A stretch of 64,000 bases of DNA from Bradyrhizobium sp. CCBAU 53340 (GCF_015291645.1 NZ_CP030055.1:6386001-6450000); one strand, 5' to 3'. Counted from the stretch's first letter, positions 1 through 9,500 are shown. Numbers and translations: made by a program. Notes: generated by a model not told the origin, from the letters alone.

Positions 1-171
1 CCCCCTCACATTTGCCGGCAGGACCCACATTCACAGCCTGTTCCTGTTCCGGTCCCGGTTTACGGTCCCGCTCTTCCGGCCACCGGGCGTCGGCAGAATC
101 ATCGGGCGCAAGGCTGGGCACTAGGTGTTCGGTATCGTCACGCCGCGACTTGACCGGGGGAGCGACCCTTC

Positions 172-1314
172 ATGACGTACGAGCTTTCGAAAGAGGGTGT
201 CCCGGCGCCGCGGCGAGGACAGCTGCTACAGCTGAACTGGGTCAGGGCCGTCGCAGCGTTGCTCGTCGTTGCCTACCATTGCGAAGTGACCATGGTGCTG
301 CCAAAATATTTCGGCGTCAGCACGTTTCCGCTGTTCAAGGCCGGCCACTCGGGCGTTCAACTTTTCTTCGTTCTGAGCGGCTTCGTTATTTACCTGGCGC
401 ATCATCGCGATTCCGAGGCTGACGGCAGCATGGTCGCGCGATTTGCGGCCAAGCGATTCCGTCGCATCTATCCGTCGCTCTGGATCGTCCTCGTTCCCCT
501 GATCATCCTGTCGTTTCTCGGCTTCGCAACAAGAGCGCCGAGCAACGCCGACGTCGCCTTGTCGCTGCTGATCTTGCCGGCAAAGGAAGAGGTGATCCTG
601 GCCACGGAATGGACGCTCCGCCATGAAATTCTCTTCTACGCCCTGTTCGCCTGCTTTCTCTGGAATCGGAGAATCGGGTCCTGGCTTCTGCTGACCTGGG
701 GCTTCATCGGCCTCCCGCTCGCCCTGTTCGACGACAAGGGTTGGCTGATCGACTTCATCTTCAACAACAACCATGTGCTGTTTCTGTGTGGAGTCGGTAT
801 CGCGTGGCTCTACATACGCGGACATTCTGCCGGCGGTCCCTATTTTCTGGTCGCCGGGCTGGTCATCTTCGCGGTGACCTTCTATTTCGCCATATCGAAG
901 CGGATTCCTCCAAACGGCGAACTCCTGCTGTTCGGGCTGGGCGCCGCCGGAATTATCCACGGCGCATGCTCCATGCCATTGCTGAATCGGAAAATTGCTC
1001 CGCTGGAGGAGGCGGGGGCTGCGTCATACGCCCTCTACCTTCTTCATTATCCGCTGATCTCGCTGCTGGTGAAGGTTGCGGTCAAACTCAACGCAACCAT
1101 CGCAGCGCCACGCGCTCTGTATTTCGTGGTCATTGTCGCGATCTGCCAGATGATCGCCATCCTCTTCCATCGCCTGATCGAAGCCCCACTGATGAAGGCG
1201 GCCTGGATGCAGAAGTTATTCCTCGCGAGCGGGGCCAAAACAATGGCCTCAGGCTTTCACGGAAGATCGCAGGGTATTGCGGACCGCAACGTGCCGGCGT
1301 CCTCGCCGGACTAA
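172..1314 (+). CDS. Acyltransferase 3 (OafA/YrhL-type) membrane O-acyltransferase
   Basis: A 380-residue integral membrane protein of the acyltransferase-3 family, which transfers acetyl or other acyl groups to sugars of exopolysaccharide or LPS. Visible family signs are the early conserved His in VAYHCEVT (about residue 40), the FFVLSGFVIYL segment that follows, an arginine-rich loop (AAKRFRRIYP), and about ten hydrophobic segments ending in the ALYLLHYPLI motif. The start is supported by a GGGGGAG stretch upstream. It lies at the head of a polysaccharide gene group, convergent with a glycosyltransferase, so a role in decorating a surface glycan is inferred. The acyl donor and acceptor cannot be read from sequence. 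Confidence 0.9.
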   Translation: MTYELSKEGVPAPRRGQLLQLNWVRAVAALLVVAYHCEVTMVLPKYFGVSTFPLFKAGHSGVQLFFVLSGFVIYLAHHRDSEADGSMVARFAAKRFRRIYPSLWIVLVPLIILSFLGFATRAPSNADVALSLLILPAKEEVILATEWTLRHEILFYALFACFLWNRRIGSWLLLTWGFIGLPLALFDDKGWLIDFIFNNNHVLFLCGVGIAWLYIRGHSAGGPYFLVAGLVIFAVTFYFAISKRIPPNGELLLFGLGAAGIIHGACSMPLLNRKIAPLEEAGAASYALYLLHYPLISLLVKVAVKLNATIAAPRALYFVVIVAICQMIAILFHRLIEAPLMKAAWMQKLFLASGAKTMASGFHGRSQGIADRNVPASSPD

Positions 1315-1410
1315 AGTGCGATGCGATGAAGATGAACCGTCATCGCGCTTCAGGTTATCGTTTGAGCATGATCGGGAAAACCGCTGCGCGCTCTTCCGGA
1401 TCATGCTCTA
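1314..1410. repeat. Rhizobiales-type interspersed palindromic repeat
   Basis: Just past the acyltransferase, the arms GAGCATGATC (1364-1373) and GATCATGCTC (1399-1408) form an inverted repeat around a spacer containing GGGAAAACCGCTGCGCGCTCTTCC. The preceding bases (CATCGCGCTTCAGGTTATCGTTTGAGCATGATC-like text) match a short dispersed element that I remember as very common between genes in Bradyrhizobium and relatives. The right end runs into the TAG stop codon of the convergent glycosyltransferase. It may act as a bidirectional transcription end. Identity as a family member is from memory, not a search. Confidence 0.6.
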
Positions 1411-2481
1411 TAGGGAATCGACCAACGCCTGAGCCGACGAGATCCACGTATACCGCGACCTCTGCGCCAACTGGCGGGCGAGCTCGGCTTCAGACAGCGC
1501 TCCCTTTTCGATCCGCTCCCGCATCAAACGAGCCAGATGTTCGGGATCGGTCGAACTGCAATATTCGGCTGCATCCCCGCAAACTTCGCGCAGCACCGCA
1601 ATGTCCGACACGATGACGGGACATCCGAACACCATGGCTTCCAGCGGAGGCACGCCAAACCCCTCATACAGGCTTGGAAAGATCAGCGCCGTCGCATGGC
1701 TATACAGGGCCGTGATGGACGCATCCGAGATGTGCCCCGTCGGGATCACCCGATCGTCGGCCGTTGCATCGTTGCGGCCAAAGACCCGCTCATTGACGCC
1801 GCCCACGATCACCAATGGGTAATCTCTGGGAAGAGATTTTATCGCACGGGCTACAAGCTCGATATTCTTGTTTCGCTTGTTGGAGCCGACAGCCAGAAAA
1901 TATCGTCCCGGCACCAGGTTGAGCCTGCGCAATACCGCATCATCGGGCGGAATCCTGGCCAGATGCTCGGCGCTGTTTGAACAAACCGAGATATCGTCGA
2001 CCGGAATGTTCAGGACGTCGGAGAGCTCTCGCCGGGAAAAATACGACACCGTTATGATGCGTGCGGTCCTGGCATAGAGCCAGCCGAGACAACGGTGAAA
2101 CCATCCATAGCTGCGACTGAAGAACTCGGGATGCCGAAACACCTGCGCGTCATGAAGCACGATATGATGCCGACGATGGAGCACGGGCCCGGAATTGGCG
2201 AGGCTGACGAGAATGCCGCTCCGCGCGGCCATGGCGAGATCGATCTGGTCCCAGGCGTGCCCCGTCCGTTTTCCGATCTTGGCGACGCGGACGTGCTTCA
2301 GCGAAAGACGATCCTCGGCATTCGGAGGCACAAGGAGAGTCCAGTTCGCGCCGCGGAGACGTTCGGGCAGCTGCTGCCGATCAATCAACTGATCGATCGC
2401 CTCGACGATCTCCGCGGCAAATCGCTGAACGCCGCTGACGGGCTGCGAGAGAAAGCGACCGTTTATGAAAACATCAGGCAT
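1408..2481 (-). CDS. Glycosyltransferase family 4 (GT-B fold)
   Basis: 357 residues, the usual size for a GT4 retaining glycosyltransferase. The C-terminal half carries the nucleotide-sugar site: YFLAVGSNKRNKNI (donor-phosphate loop) and PSLYEGFGVPPLEAM with the E-x7-E signature, followed by G-CPVIVSD. The N-terminus (FINGRFLSQPVSGVQRFA) resembles mannosyl or rhamnosyl transferases that recognise an acceptor lipid-linked sugar. It is the last gene of a leftward trio with a methyltransferase (22 bp upstream) and a second glycosyltransferase, so these three probably modify one glycan. The sugar is unknown. Confidence 0.9.
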   Translation of the reverse strand: MPDVFINGRFLSQPVSGVQRFAAEIVEAIDQLIDRQQLPERLRGANWTLLVPPNAEDRLSLKHVRVAKIGKRTGHAWDQIDLAMAARSGILVSLANSGPVLHRRHHIVLHDAQVFRHPEFFSRSYGWFHRCLGWLYARTARIITVSYFSRRELSDVLNIPVDDISVCSNSAEHLARIPPDDAVLRRLNLVPGRYFLAVGSNKRNKNIELVARAIKSLPRDYPLVIVGGVNERVFGRNDATADDRVIPTGHISDASITALYSHATALIFPSLYEGFGVPPLEAMVFGCPVIVSDIAVLREVCGDAAEYCSSTDPEHLARLMRERIEKGALSEAELARQLAQRSRYTWISSAQALVDSL

Positions 2482-2503
2482 GCTTCTTGCGGCTTCGCTG
2501 GGT

Positions 2504-3238
2504 CTACGGCAGCTTCGAACGGCTCAGAACCATGAGAGACCATCCGCCGACAAGCCGGACCGTAGCGTCAGGGGCAGCGAGAAACGCCAGGCGCCGCGGC
2601 CATGCGGCGAGCCGCTTCTTCCAGGTCTTGTAGGACTGATCGATCGCCCATGCCGTGTAGAAGAAGTCGATCGTCTCCAGGCCCGACTCCGCAATCAGAG
2701 ACAGCGCGCTGTCCCGCGAGAAATAGTGAATATGACCCAGTGTACGACGGGCTTCGGGCAGCACCCAACCGCGGCCGACCGCGAGGGCACTCATGTCGAG
2801 CGGAACATGAATGACTTGCCAGCGAGACATCTTGCCCATCGACCGGAGGAATTCGAAGGGATTCTCGACGTGCTCGATCACGTCGATCGCCATCGTCAGG
2901 TCGAATTGCTTCCCACTCTGAAAAGCATCCTCCATGCTGAAGCTCAAATTGTCCGACGCTCGCTTGAGGGACAATTCGTGCGCATAAGGCGAGACTTCAA
3001 ATCCCTGCAATCTCGATTGCGGATATTGCCTGGACAGGATCTCGAGGATTGCACCTGTCCCACAGCCGATGTCGGCCAGCGTCCTCCACTGGAGACCGTT
3101 GCGATCGATGATCGTCCGGATATGCGCGGCCTTCCATGGCGCATCTTCTTCATGCCAATTCGGATTGTCGACGGCGTAGTCGTCCTGCCTGTATCGGCTC
3201 GTTGCGTCGGGCGCCGGCTGTTCCATCGAAGAATTCAT
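2504..3238 (-). CDS. SAM-dependent class I methyltransferase
   Basis: 244 residues with a Rossmann-type methyltransferase core: motif I LADIGCGTGAILEIL (near residue 55), an acidic end of strand 2 (LQGFEVSPYA), and motif IV region FDLTMAIDVIEHVENP typical of the Methyltransf_11/23 group. The start at 3238 is chosen because it makes an ATGA overlap with the stop of the upstream glycosyltransferase and removes about 97 residues of implausible arginine-rich sequence present in the longer reading frame. It is sandwiched between two glycosyltransferases, so methylation of a sugar in the same oligosaccharide is the likely role (inference). Confidence 0.88.
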   Translation of the reverse strand: MNSSMEQPAPDATSRYRQDDYAVDNPNWHEEDAPWKAAHIRTIIDRNGLQWRTLADIGCGTGAILEILSRQYPQSRLQGFEVSPYAHELSLKRASDNLSFSMEDAFQSGKQFDLTMAIDVIEHVENPFEFLRSMGKMSRWQVIHVPLDMSALAVGRGWVLPEARRTLGHIHYFSRDSALSLIAESGLETIDFFYTAWAIDQSYKTWKKRLAAWPRRLAFLAAPDATVRLVGGWSLMVLSRSKLP

Positions 3239-4446
3239 GCCGGCTGCATCCTCACGCTCTCGTAGAAGGCAACGACCCGCCGCCCCAAAGTGTCCTGATT
3301 GAACTCTTGCATTGCCGCGCCGGCGCTGTCCTTGTACGCCTCGAGGCGCTCCGGATGATCGAGAATGCCTTCGATCGCCGCACCCCAGGCTCTTACATCG
3401 CCTGCCTCCACAAGGATACCATTTTTGTCGTGCATCACGAGCTCCGGAATTCCACCGGCATTGCTTCCCATGACGGGAAGGCCCTGCCCGAGCGCTTCGA
3501 TGATCACCCCGGGAGAGTTTTCGAACCATATCGAGGGCACGAAAAGAAGGTCGCTTTGAGCCATGCGATTGGCGACTTCCTGCACCGAGACGTGTCCGGC
3601 GAACTCGATCCAGCGATGATGGCCAAAGCGCCGCTTGAGATCGTCTTCGCTGGGGCCAGTGCCCACCAGGGTCAGGTTGAACTCGTGGCGCGCCGCCAAT
3701 GGCTCGAGGGCCTGGAGCAGGACGTAGACCCCTTTCGATTCATGCAGACGGCCGACATACAGGAAGCGGACGACCTTCGATGCAGTGGTCTCGACAGTCG
3801 GACTCGGCGGTTTGTTGGGATTCAGGATGTGGGCCTGGGGCCAGGCCTGGATCGGTTGAAACGCCGACAGCCGTCGGAGAATCGCGAGCGAAGGCGAGAT
3901 GAATCCCAGCCGTGGCACCGAGCGTAGAAAAGCGAGCTTGGCTCTCGACGAAAACGCGCAGGGTGCGCATAGCTGCTCGCATTCGCGACCGGATTTGAAC
4001 ATCGCCATCCTCACACAAGCAAGGCTGAGGTCGTGAAGCGTGAAGACGACGGGTATGTTCCTGCCACCGATCATGCGGAGGGTATTCCAGCCGATACCCT
4101 GCAGAACGTGGATGTTGACCAGGTCGGGCGCAAATTCGTCGAGGACCTGACGCATGATCCGATCGTTGCGAGGATCAAAATGGTCTTGAAGATGCCAGAT
4201 TGATTTCTGTAGACCGGACTTTTGGGCAGCTTCAAACACCTGATACGGCCGAGGCATGTGGATGCGCCAGACTTTGAGACCGTCAACAATCTTCCCCCTC
4301 ACCTCGTCCGCGGGAGTCGGCGACGTGGTCAGAACGGCGACCTCATGACCGTTCGTATGAAGCCATGTCGCCAGATTGCGCGCGGAAAGTTCAGCTCCAC
4401 CTTGGACAAAGGGCGGAAAGAAGGCTGAAACGATGAGAATTCGCAT
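3235..4446 (-). CDS. Glycosyltransferase family 4
   Basis: 403 residues with a clear GT-B organisation: N-terminal FFPPFVQGGAELSARNLATWL (acceptor-side glycine loop) and C-terminal VRFLYVGRLHESKGVYVLLQAL plus PSIWFENSPGVIIEALGQGLPVMGS, giving the E-x7-E nucleotide-sugar motif. It begins the leftward three-gene unit and its stop overlaps the start of the methyltransferase by four bases (ATGA), which suggests translational coupling. It starts 33 bp from the divergent glycosidase gene. Donor sugar unknown. Confidence 0.9.
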   Translation of the reverse strand: MRILIVSAFFPPFVQGGAELSARNLATWLHTNGHEVAVLTTSPTPADEVRGKIVDGLKVWRIHMPRPYQVFEAAQKSGLQKSIWHLQDHFDPRNDRIMRQVLDEFAPDLVNIHVLQGIGWNTLRMIGGRNIPVVFTLHDLSLACVRMAMFKSGRECEQLCAPCAFSSRAKLAFLRSVPRLGFISPSLAILRRLSAFQPIQAWPQAHILNPNKPPSPTVETTASKVVRFLYVGRLHESKGVYVLLQALEPLAARHEFNLTLVGTGPSEDDLKRRFGHHRWIEFAGHVSVQEVANRMAQSDLLFVPSIWFENSPGVIIEALGQGLPVMGSNAGGIPELVMHDKNGILVEAGDVRAWGAAIEGILDHPERLEAYKDSAGAAMQEFNQDTLGRRVVAFYESVRMQPA

Positions 4447-4479
4447 GTACGTTCGTTACCTGACACAATAAGGACGAAG

Positions 4480-5850
4480 ATGGCCAAAGCGGCGAAAAGA
4501 GGGGTGGCACTCGCGATCATCGCAGCGGGTCTGCTCTTCGGCAAAATCTATGCTGCCAATGAAACGACATCCTTCTCGATTGGCAAGCAGCCGGTGGCCG
4601 AACGTGCCGATCGGCCGATCATCGGTGTTGGCGTACACTTCGGGATAGGCGGAGAATATGGCTATTCCCCGCAAAAGTCTGCGCTGATATTGCGTTCCGA
4701 TGCCTTCGATTCGGTCAGAGACGATCTGGCCTGGAGCCTGTTTCAGGCCGGTCCTGCGGTTGGTGACACAGCAACTCAAGTCGCCCGCGAACCCGCCAAA
4801 TTGTTCGACTTCCTGGATCAAACTCAGGCAAGGCCGCTACTCATTCTTGGCCATCCCAATCCTCTCGTTCCTGACGGCGCACCTCCCCTGGCCGATGTCG
4901 GCCGAAAGAGCTTTGGCGACTTTGCGGCGAAGGCCGTTCTGGCGACCGCGAAACGAAATCCAATCTACGAGATCTGGAACGAATGGAACATGAACGCCGT
5001 GCAGGGGCGCCCATTCCTGGTCGGCGAAGGCGATCCAAGCGATCCACGCGCAGTGAGCCATTATTCAGCCCTCGCGAAGGAGGCGCTCGCACGGATACGC
5101 AGCGTAGCGCCGAAAGCGCAGGTGCTGGTCGGAGCTGTCGGGATGGATCCCGATTGGAAGTGGACGATGGCGCTCGTGCGCTCCGGCGCGCTCGAGGGCG
5201 CCAGCGGCCTGTCCGTCCATCTCTACAATCATTGCGAGCGCGAGGTGTCCAACCGAACTGCCTCGGCTGCGATCCGGCAAATCAGCACCCTGCGCCAGTT
5301 GCTCGATTCGGCCGGATCGAACATCCCGATCTACGTCACCGAAGTTGGCTGGCCTACGACTTCGAAGATGTGTCCAATCTCGACGCAGGCAGCGGCAAAC
5401 AATATCGCGCAATTCCTGCTCTGGACGGCGGCCACACCCTGGATGAAAGGGGCGTGGGTCTACGAAATGAAGGATCAGGGCCATGATCCAGCCGCGCTGG
5501 AGGATAACTTTGGCCTCTACGACTTTGCTTTTGCGCCGAAGCCGGCTGCGTGTTCAGCCCGCGAGGCGATCAGCATCATCAAGAGCGCAAGCTCGATGAG
5601 TTTTGAGCGTCCCCTTCCCGAACTGTCCGTCATCGAAGCAACGACCTCGGCAGGAAAGCGGCTGATTGCCTGGACGTCGCAAGAAAAAATCTCGGCAACC
5701 CTCGAATTTCCCGACGGCACGGAACCAGAATACGCCCCATTGTGCCAACAGAAGGCTGCATCGAAGACGATACAGATCGGGGCCACGCCCGTCGTGATCA
5801 CATTGCCGACGACCGCTCCAATCGACTTGAAGGCAAAGATCGTTCGATAG
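4480..5850 (+). CDS. Secreted clan GH-A glycoside hydrolase-like protein
   Basis: 456 residues with an N-terminal signal peptide (KRGVALAIIAAGLLFGKIYA then a likely cleavage). The body reads as a TIM-barrel glycosidase of clan GH-A: IYEIWNEWNM with the candidate acid/base Glu at residue 168, and IYVTEVGWPT with the candidate nucleophile Glu at residue 288, the spacing expected of GH39/GH5-like enzymes. A C-terminal all-beta stretch (about 370-456) would be an accessory domain. The start has AAGGA just upstream. Placed among polysaccharide genes and divergent from two glycosyltransferases, it may trim or process the exported polymer. The exact GH family is not assigned. Confidence 0.78.
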   Translation: MAKAAKRGVALAIIAAGLLFGKIYAANETTSFSIGKQPVAERADRPIIGVGVHFGIGGEYGYSPQKSALILRSDAFDSVRDDLAWSLFQAGPAVGDTATQVAREPAKLFDFLDQTQARPLLILGHPNPLVPDGAPPLADVGRKSFGDFAAKAVLATAKRNPIYEIWNEWNMNAVQGRPFLVGEGDPSDPRAVSHYSALAKEALARIRSVAPKAQVLVGAVGMDPDWKWTMALVRSGALEGASGLSVHLYNHCEREVSNRTASAAIRQISTLRQLLDSAGSNIPIYVTEVGWPTTSKMCPISTQAAANNIAQFLLWTAATPWMKGAWVYEMKDQGHDPAALEDNFGLYDFAFAPKPAACSAREAISIIKSASSMSFERPLPELSVIEATTSAGKRLIAWTSQEKISATLEFPDGTEPEYAPLCQQKAASKTIQIGATPVVITLPTTAPIDLKAKIVR

Positions 5851-6096
5851 AGATCGTTCGGTAATGCCCTGCGTCCACCAGGTCATCTCGCTGGAGACCT
5901 CGAGCTCCCTGACCTGAAGCAGCCGGGCGCTTTCCTCGCGGCGAGGCGCGTCGTCACGACTTGGCGGAGGGCATCAGGAGTAACATCGGCCGGTCAGCGC
6001 CTGCGATTTGCAGGGACCCCGGCAAGGCCTGTGGGGCGCGCCTGGCGCGACACCCAATGGCCCTCAGATATTCTAGGCGGGGAAAAGAACGAGCCG

Positions 6097-7521
6097 TCAG
6101 TACGCTTCCTGATGGACCAGCGCCAAGGCCGTCTTGAAGATGATCTTGATGTCGAGCCAGATGCTCCAGTTGCTGACGTACCAGACATCGTACTCGACGC
6201 GCTTCTCCATCAGATCAATGGTCGGCGTTTCGCCGCGGAAGCCATTCACCTGAGCCCAGCCCGTCAGACCCGGCTTCATATGGTGGCGGTAGACGTAGTT
6301 GCTGATCATCGGATCGTAGTAATTGTCGTGCGCCAGCGCATGCGGCCGCGGTCCGACCAGGGACATCTCACCGCGCAGAACGTTCCAGAGTTGCGGCAGC
6401 TCGTCGATGCTGGTCCGGCGCAACACGCGTCCGACGCGCGTGACGCGGGCGTCGCTCTTCGTCGCCTGCGTGACGGTGTGGCCGTTCTCTGCCACCGTCA
6501 TCGAGCGGAACTTCCAGATCTCGAATGGCTTGCCGTTGAATCCGCGTCGAGACTGCTTGAAGATGACGTTCCCGACCGAGTCGAGCTTGATCATGATCGC
6601 GGCCGTCACCAGCAGCGGCGCCAGCAGCAGCAGGGCGAGCGAGGCGAGGCCGATGTCGAGGCAGCGCTTCTGCGCGCGCTCGAACACGGTGAGCGGCGCA
6701 CGCTGAATTTCGATTGCGACAGTACCGCTGACAGGCTGGAACGGGCGCGACACCAGATCGGCGATCGGAAAATCGGGCAGGAGCCGGATCGGCTGCGGAA
6801 CCACGCGCAAGTGCTGGCTCAACTTCTGCAGCAGCGGCATTTCATCCCAGTCGATGACCAAGAGATACTCTTCCGCGTCCGCGGTCCGCGCCTGCCGCAC
6901 CACATCGCGAATCTCACGGTCCCATCCCTCGCCATCTTCAGAGGGCTCAAGCATGAAATGCCGCACGACGTTGAAGCCGTGCTTGCGGAGATCCTTGAAG
7001 CGGCTCGACGTAAAGTCGAGCGGCTTGAGACTGAGGAGCACGACTTTCCTGTCGACCAGGCGGCCCTTCGCATAGCTCGAGTTCAGGGCGATCCGCCACA
7101 GCACGCGGAGCCCTCCCAGGGCAATTCCGCCGGTCGCCGCAAACAGCAGCGTGGTGCCCCGCGACAGATCCGCGGAGGATTTCAGCAGGAACGCCTCGAC
7201 CGCGAGAATGGTCAGCGAGATAACCCAGATCGCGAGCGTCTTGCGGAGCTGCCAAAGCGTATTCAGGAGACGGTGATGATCATAGATACCCTGGAGATAC
7301 GAGATCATCACGAACACCGCGGCCACGACCAGACCAGCGCCGACGGATGAATCCTGCTCGGCCACCAGCAGGCGATACAAGCCGTTCGCCACAAAGTAGC
7401 TGAGCAGAAGTGTGAGGAAGTCGCACGCGATCAGAGCGATTTGGAGAGGTCTCTGGAGAGCGCCCCGGCGGTTCGATACAACCGGATAATAATTTTCCGA
7501 ACCATAAGTCGCTACAGCCAT
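6097..7521 (-). CDS. Polyprenyl-phosphate sugar-1-phosphate transferase (initiating glycosyltransferase)
   Basis: 474 residues of the WcaJ/PssY/ExoY-like polyisoprenyl-phosphate hexose-1-phosphate transferase family, which loads the first sugar onto undecaprenyl phosphate in the inner membrane. Four to five N-terminal hydrophobic segments precede a CoA-binding-like soluble region. The catalytic C-terminus begins near KRCLDIGLASLALL (about residue 280) and contains IWKFRSM, RRTSIDELPQLWNVL, MSLVGPRPHA and the KPGLTGWAQVNGFRG block. GAGGA lies just before the start codon. It is a single leftward gene with an AT-rich divergent intergenic region upstream; it probably starts assembly of the glycan that the neighbouring transferases extend. 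Confidence 0.93.
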   Translation of the reverse strand: MAVATYGSENYYPVVSNRRGALQRPLQIALIACDFLTLLLSYFVANGLYRLLVAEQDSSVGAGLVVAAVFVMISYLQGIYDHHRLLNTLWQLRKTLAIWVISLTILAVEAFLLKSSADLSRGTTLLFAATGGIALGGLRVLWRIALNSSYAKGRLVDRKVVLLSLKPLDFTSSRFKDLRKHGFNVVRHFMLEPSEDGEGWDREIRDVVRQARTADAEEYLLVIDWDEMPLLQKLSQHLRVVPQPIRLLPDFPIADLVSRPFQPVSGTVAIEIQRAPLTVFERAQKRCLDIGLASLALLLLAPLLVTAAIMIKLDSVGNVIFKQSRRGFNGKPFEIWKFRSMTVAENGHTVTQATKSDARVTRVGRVLRRTSIDELPQLWNVLRGEMSLVGPRPHALAHDNYYDPMISNYVYRHHMKPGLTGWAQVNGFRGETPTIDLMEKRVEYDVWYVSNWSIWLDIKIIFKTALALVHQEAY

Positions 7522-7865
7522 CCGATCCTCGCTGCCTCGTCACGCGCTCGCAATCCAGAATTGCAAGGAGATCGATTCAATCGTCGATGTGTCTCGGGGA
7601 ATGTCTTAACTAAACAAAGCAACATTGCGGCACTGCAACGAAAAAATCAAACCGATTTTCTGCAATACGTCGCACGCATACGTGCATGCTCAAACTGCTG
7701 TCACGGGCCTGACATTTAACTGAGCATCGCGGCGCGTTTTGCATCAATTCGAGATAATTTTACACGTCATCACGCGCGCATTTGAACGGTTGTTCAACCC
7801 TGTTGCTTAAGCCGTCCTTAGGTCAGCGCCATTAACACTCGTGGCAGTTTCGGGGGAGTTGTGCC
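7522..7865. promoter_or_regulatory. AT-rich divergent intergenic region (344 bp)
   Basis: This stretch separates the leftward sugar-phosphate transferase from the rightward small membrane gene. It is clearly richer in A and T than the surroundings (for example around 7600-7700 and 7740-7780), as expected for promoters on both strands. No reading frame with plausible protein composition was found. I could not identify a specific operator or transcription start. Confidence 0.5.
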
Positions 7866-8144
7866 GTGAGTACCGTTGCCGTTTTTAGCCTGCTGATCGG
7901 ATCGTTGCTTGGAGGCCGATTCCGATTTTTCATCCTGCCTCCCGCCATCATTCTCGGTGCAGCGCTGATCGGCGCCGTCTCTGCCTGGCAGGGACAGGGG
8001 ATGGCTCACACGGTCGTTATGATCCTTGTCTTTGCGACGGTGCTCCAGCTCGGCTATCTGTGCGGCGCGATGCTGGTCCGCGCTCGTGCGGCGATGTATC
8101 GCACCAAGGCCGCACCGTCGTTCGACCACCGCAGCTTCGGCTGA
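7866..8144 (+). CDS. Small hypothetical membrane protein
   Basis: 92 residues starting at GTG, supported by GGGGGAG seven bases upstream. It has three hydrophobic stretches (residues about 3-15, 22-42 and 48-70) and a short basic, hydrophilic tail. No family recognised. It is a single gene divergent from the polysaccharide-initiating transferase and 170 bp before a phosphatase gene. Its function is unknown; a shared promoter region with the exopolysaccharide gene is the only context. Confidence 0.6.
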   Translation: MSTVAVFSLLIGSLLGGRFRFFILPPAIILGAALIGAVSAWQGQGMAHTVVMILVFATVLQLGYLCGAMLVRARAAMYRTKAAPSFDHRSFG

Positions 8145-8313
8145 TCCGGACCACGCGGGGCAAATCAACGCCTCGTCAAACCGCGCGGAGACGCAAGAGC
8201 CGCGCGAATGGGCGTTCACACGGCATGGACGAAAAAAAGCCGCTCATGCTGACCCGAATTGATCGATAGCATATTGACATCTCGGGCCAAGCTCTCTCCA
8301 AGAGTTGGACCCC

Positions 8314-9048
8314 ATGGTCACAACCCCGACTCAAAACTCGCCCCGGCCGAAGCTGCCGAACGGCGTGCGGATTTACGCCCTCGCCGACATCCACGGCTGT
8401 GCGCATCTGCTTGAGCAGATGTTCGCCGTCATCGATGCAGATATGGCAAACAGCCGGCCCTATCGTGCGATCGAGGTCTTTCTCGGGGATTACATCGATC
8501 GCGGACCGGATTCGCGTCATACCCTCGATCTGCTGATCGACCGCAGCCGCCGCCGCAACACGGTCTTTCTTAAGGGCAATCACGAGGCCTATTTCACCTC
8601 GGTGCTGGACGATCCCTCGCGCACGGCCGATTGGTTTCAGTTCGGTGGCGTCCAGACCCTGATGTCCTACGGAATCTCGGCGAGCCCCGATCTCGGCAAG
8701 GACGAACAGTCCGATCTCGTGCGCGAGCTCACCGCCGCGATGCCGCGGCAGCACATCGCATTCCTGCGCCAGCTACGGCCGACATTCACCTGTGGTGACT
8801 TCTTCTTCGTGCATGCGGGCGTTCGTCCGGGAATCCCGCTATCCGAGCAGCGTGAGCAGGACCTGCTCTGGATCAGAGACGAATTTCTCCAAAGCAAGAA
8901 GCGCTTCGGGAAATACGTCGTTCACGGCCATACGCCGGTGCGCCAGGCCGAACTGCTCGAGAACCGCGCCAATATCGATACCGGCGCATATGCCACCGGC
9001 AATCTGACGCTGCTCTCGATTCAGGGCAACAGCATGCTCGCGATCTAG
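8314..9048 (+). CDS. Metallophosphoesterase, PPP-type serine/threonine phosphatase
   Basis: 244 residues with the complete PPP signature set: ALADIHGCAHLLEQM (DxHG), FLGDYIDRGPDS (GDxxDRG), LKGNHEAYF (GNHE), then VHAGVRPG and VVHGHTPV providing the later His ligands. These bind a dinuclear metal centre that hydrolyses phosphomonoesters, on proteins or on small molecules such as Ap4A. ATG at 8314 is preferred to the upstream TTG at 8305. It stands alone, with no obvious partner kinase nearby; phosphatases of this sort are common beside exopolysaccharide genes in rhizobia, but a regulatory link is inference. Confidence 0.9.
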   Translation: MVTTPTQNSPRPKLPNGVRIYALADIHGCAHLLEQMFAVIDADMANSRPYRAIEVFLGDYIDRGPDSRHTLDLLIDRSRRRNTVFLKGNHEAYFTSVLDDPSRTADWFQFGGVQTLMSYGISASPDLGKDEQSDLVRELTAAMPRQHIAFLRQLRPTFTCGDFFFVHAGVRPGIPLSEQREQDLLWIRDEFLQSKKRFGKYVVHGHTPVRQAELLENRANIDTGAYATGNLTLLSIQGNSMLAI

Positions 9049-9071
9049 CAACGCGCCTTGCGCGCAGGGTC

Positions 9072-9500
9072 TCAGTTGGTCTGGCCTGCCTGCGGCCGGT
9101 ATTCCGGAAACCGGCTGAGCATCGCCGCCTTCAGGAACTTGAAATGGGCGATCGAGGCACCAAGCTCCTTGAGCCTGCGCTGGCCATTCAGGATTTCCTT
9201 GTCGAACAGATCCTGGTGGTGATTGTCCAGCGCCTCGCGCTCGAGATATTCGTCATCGCCGTTGCCGATAGTCACGGCCGCGCGCGCCAGCACGTCTTCC
9301 ACCCGGCGGTTCAGGCCGGACTGCTCCCGCTCCGCCGCATGCAGCGCATCCTCGATTGCAGCCATGATGGCCTCAATCCGCGCGCGATCGGTTTCGGCGT
9401 CGCGCTCCGGCGAACGGGCACGGAATGTCTGCTCTCCGCCGAAACGGTCCTTCAGGAAATTGTGAGTGCGGGCCCGCAAGAAGAGCTGAAACATGTGCAT
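9072..9500 (-). CDS. Conserved-looking hypothetical protein
   Basis: 142 residues, hydrophilic and helical, with heptad-like Glu/Arg/Leu patterns through residues 30-120 that suggest a coiled-coil or helical bundle and no membrane segment. Two possible starts lie six bases apart (9500 and 9494). It is convergent with the phosphatase gene, 24 bp away. No domain recognised. Composition is compatible with a real gene (acidic and basic residues balanced, normal Leu and Ala content), but the function is unknown. Confidence 0.6.
   Translation of the reverse strand: MHMFQLFLRARTHNFLKDRFGGEQTFRARSPERDAETDRARIEAIMAAIEDALHAAEREQSGLNRRVEDVLARAAVTIGNGDDEYLEREALDNHHQDLFDKEILNGQRRLKELGASIAHFKFLKAAMLSRFPEYRPQAGQTN

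Noticed and set aside
6031..7350. 439-codon plus-strand frame over the sugar-phosphate transferase
   Set aside because: Opposite a gene with full family motifs; the text is typical complement noise.
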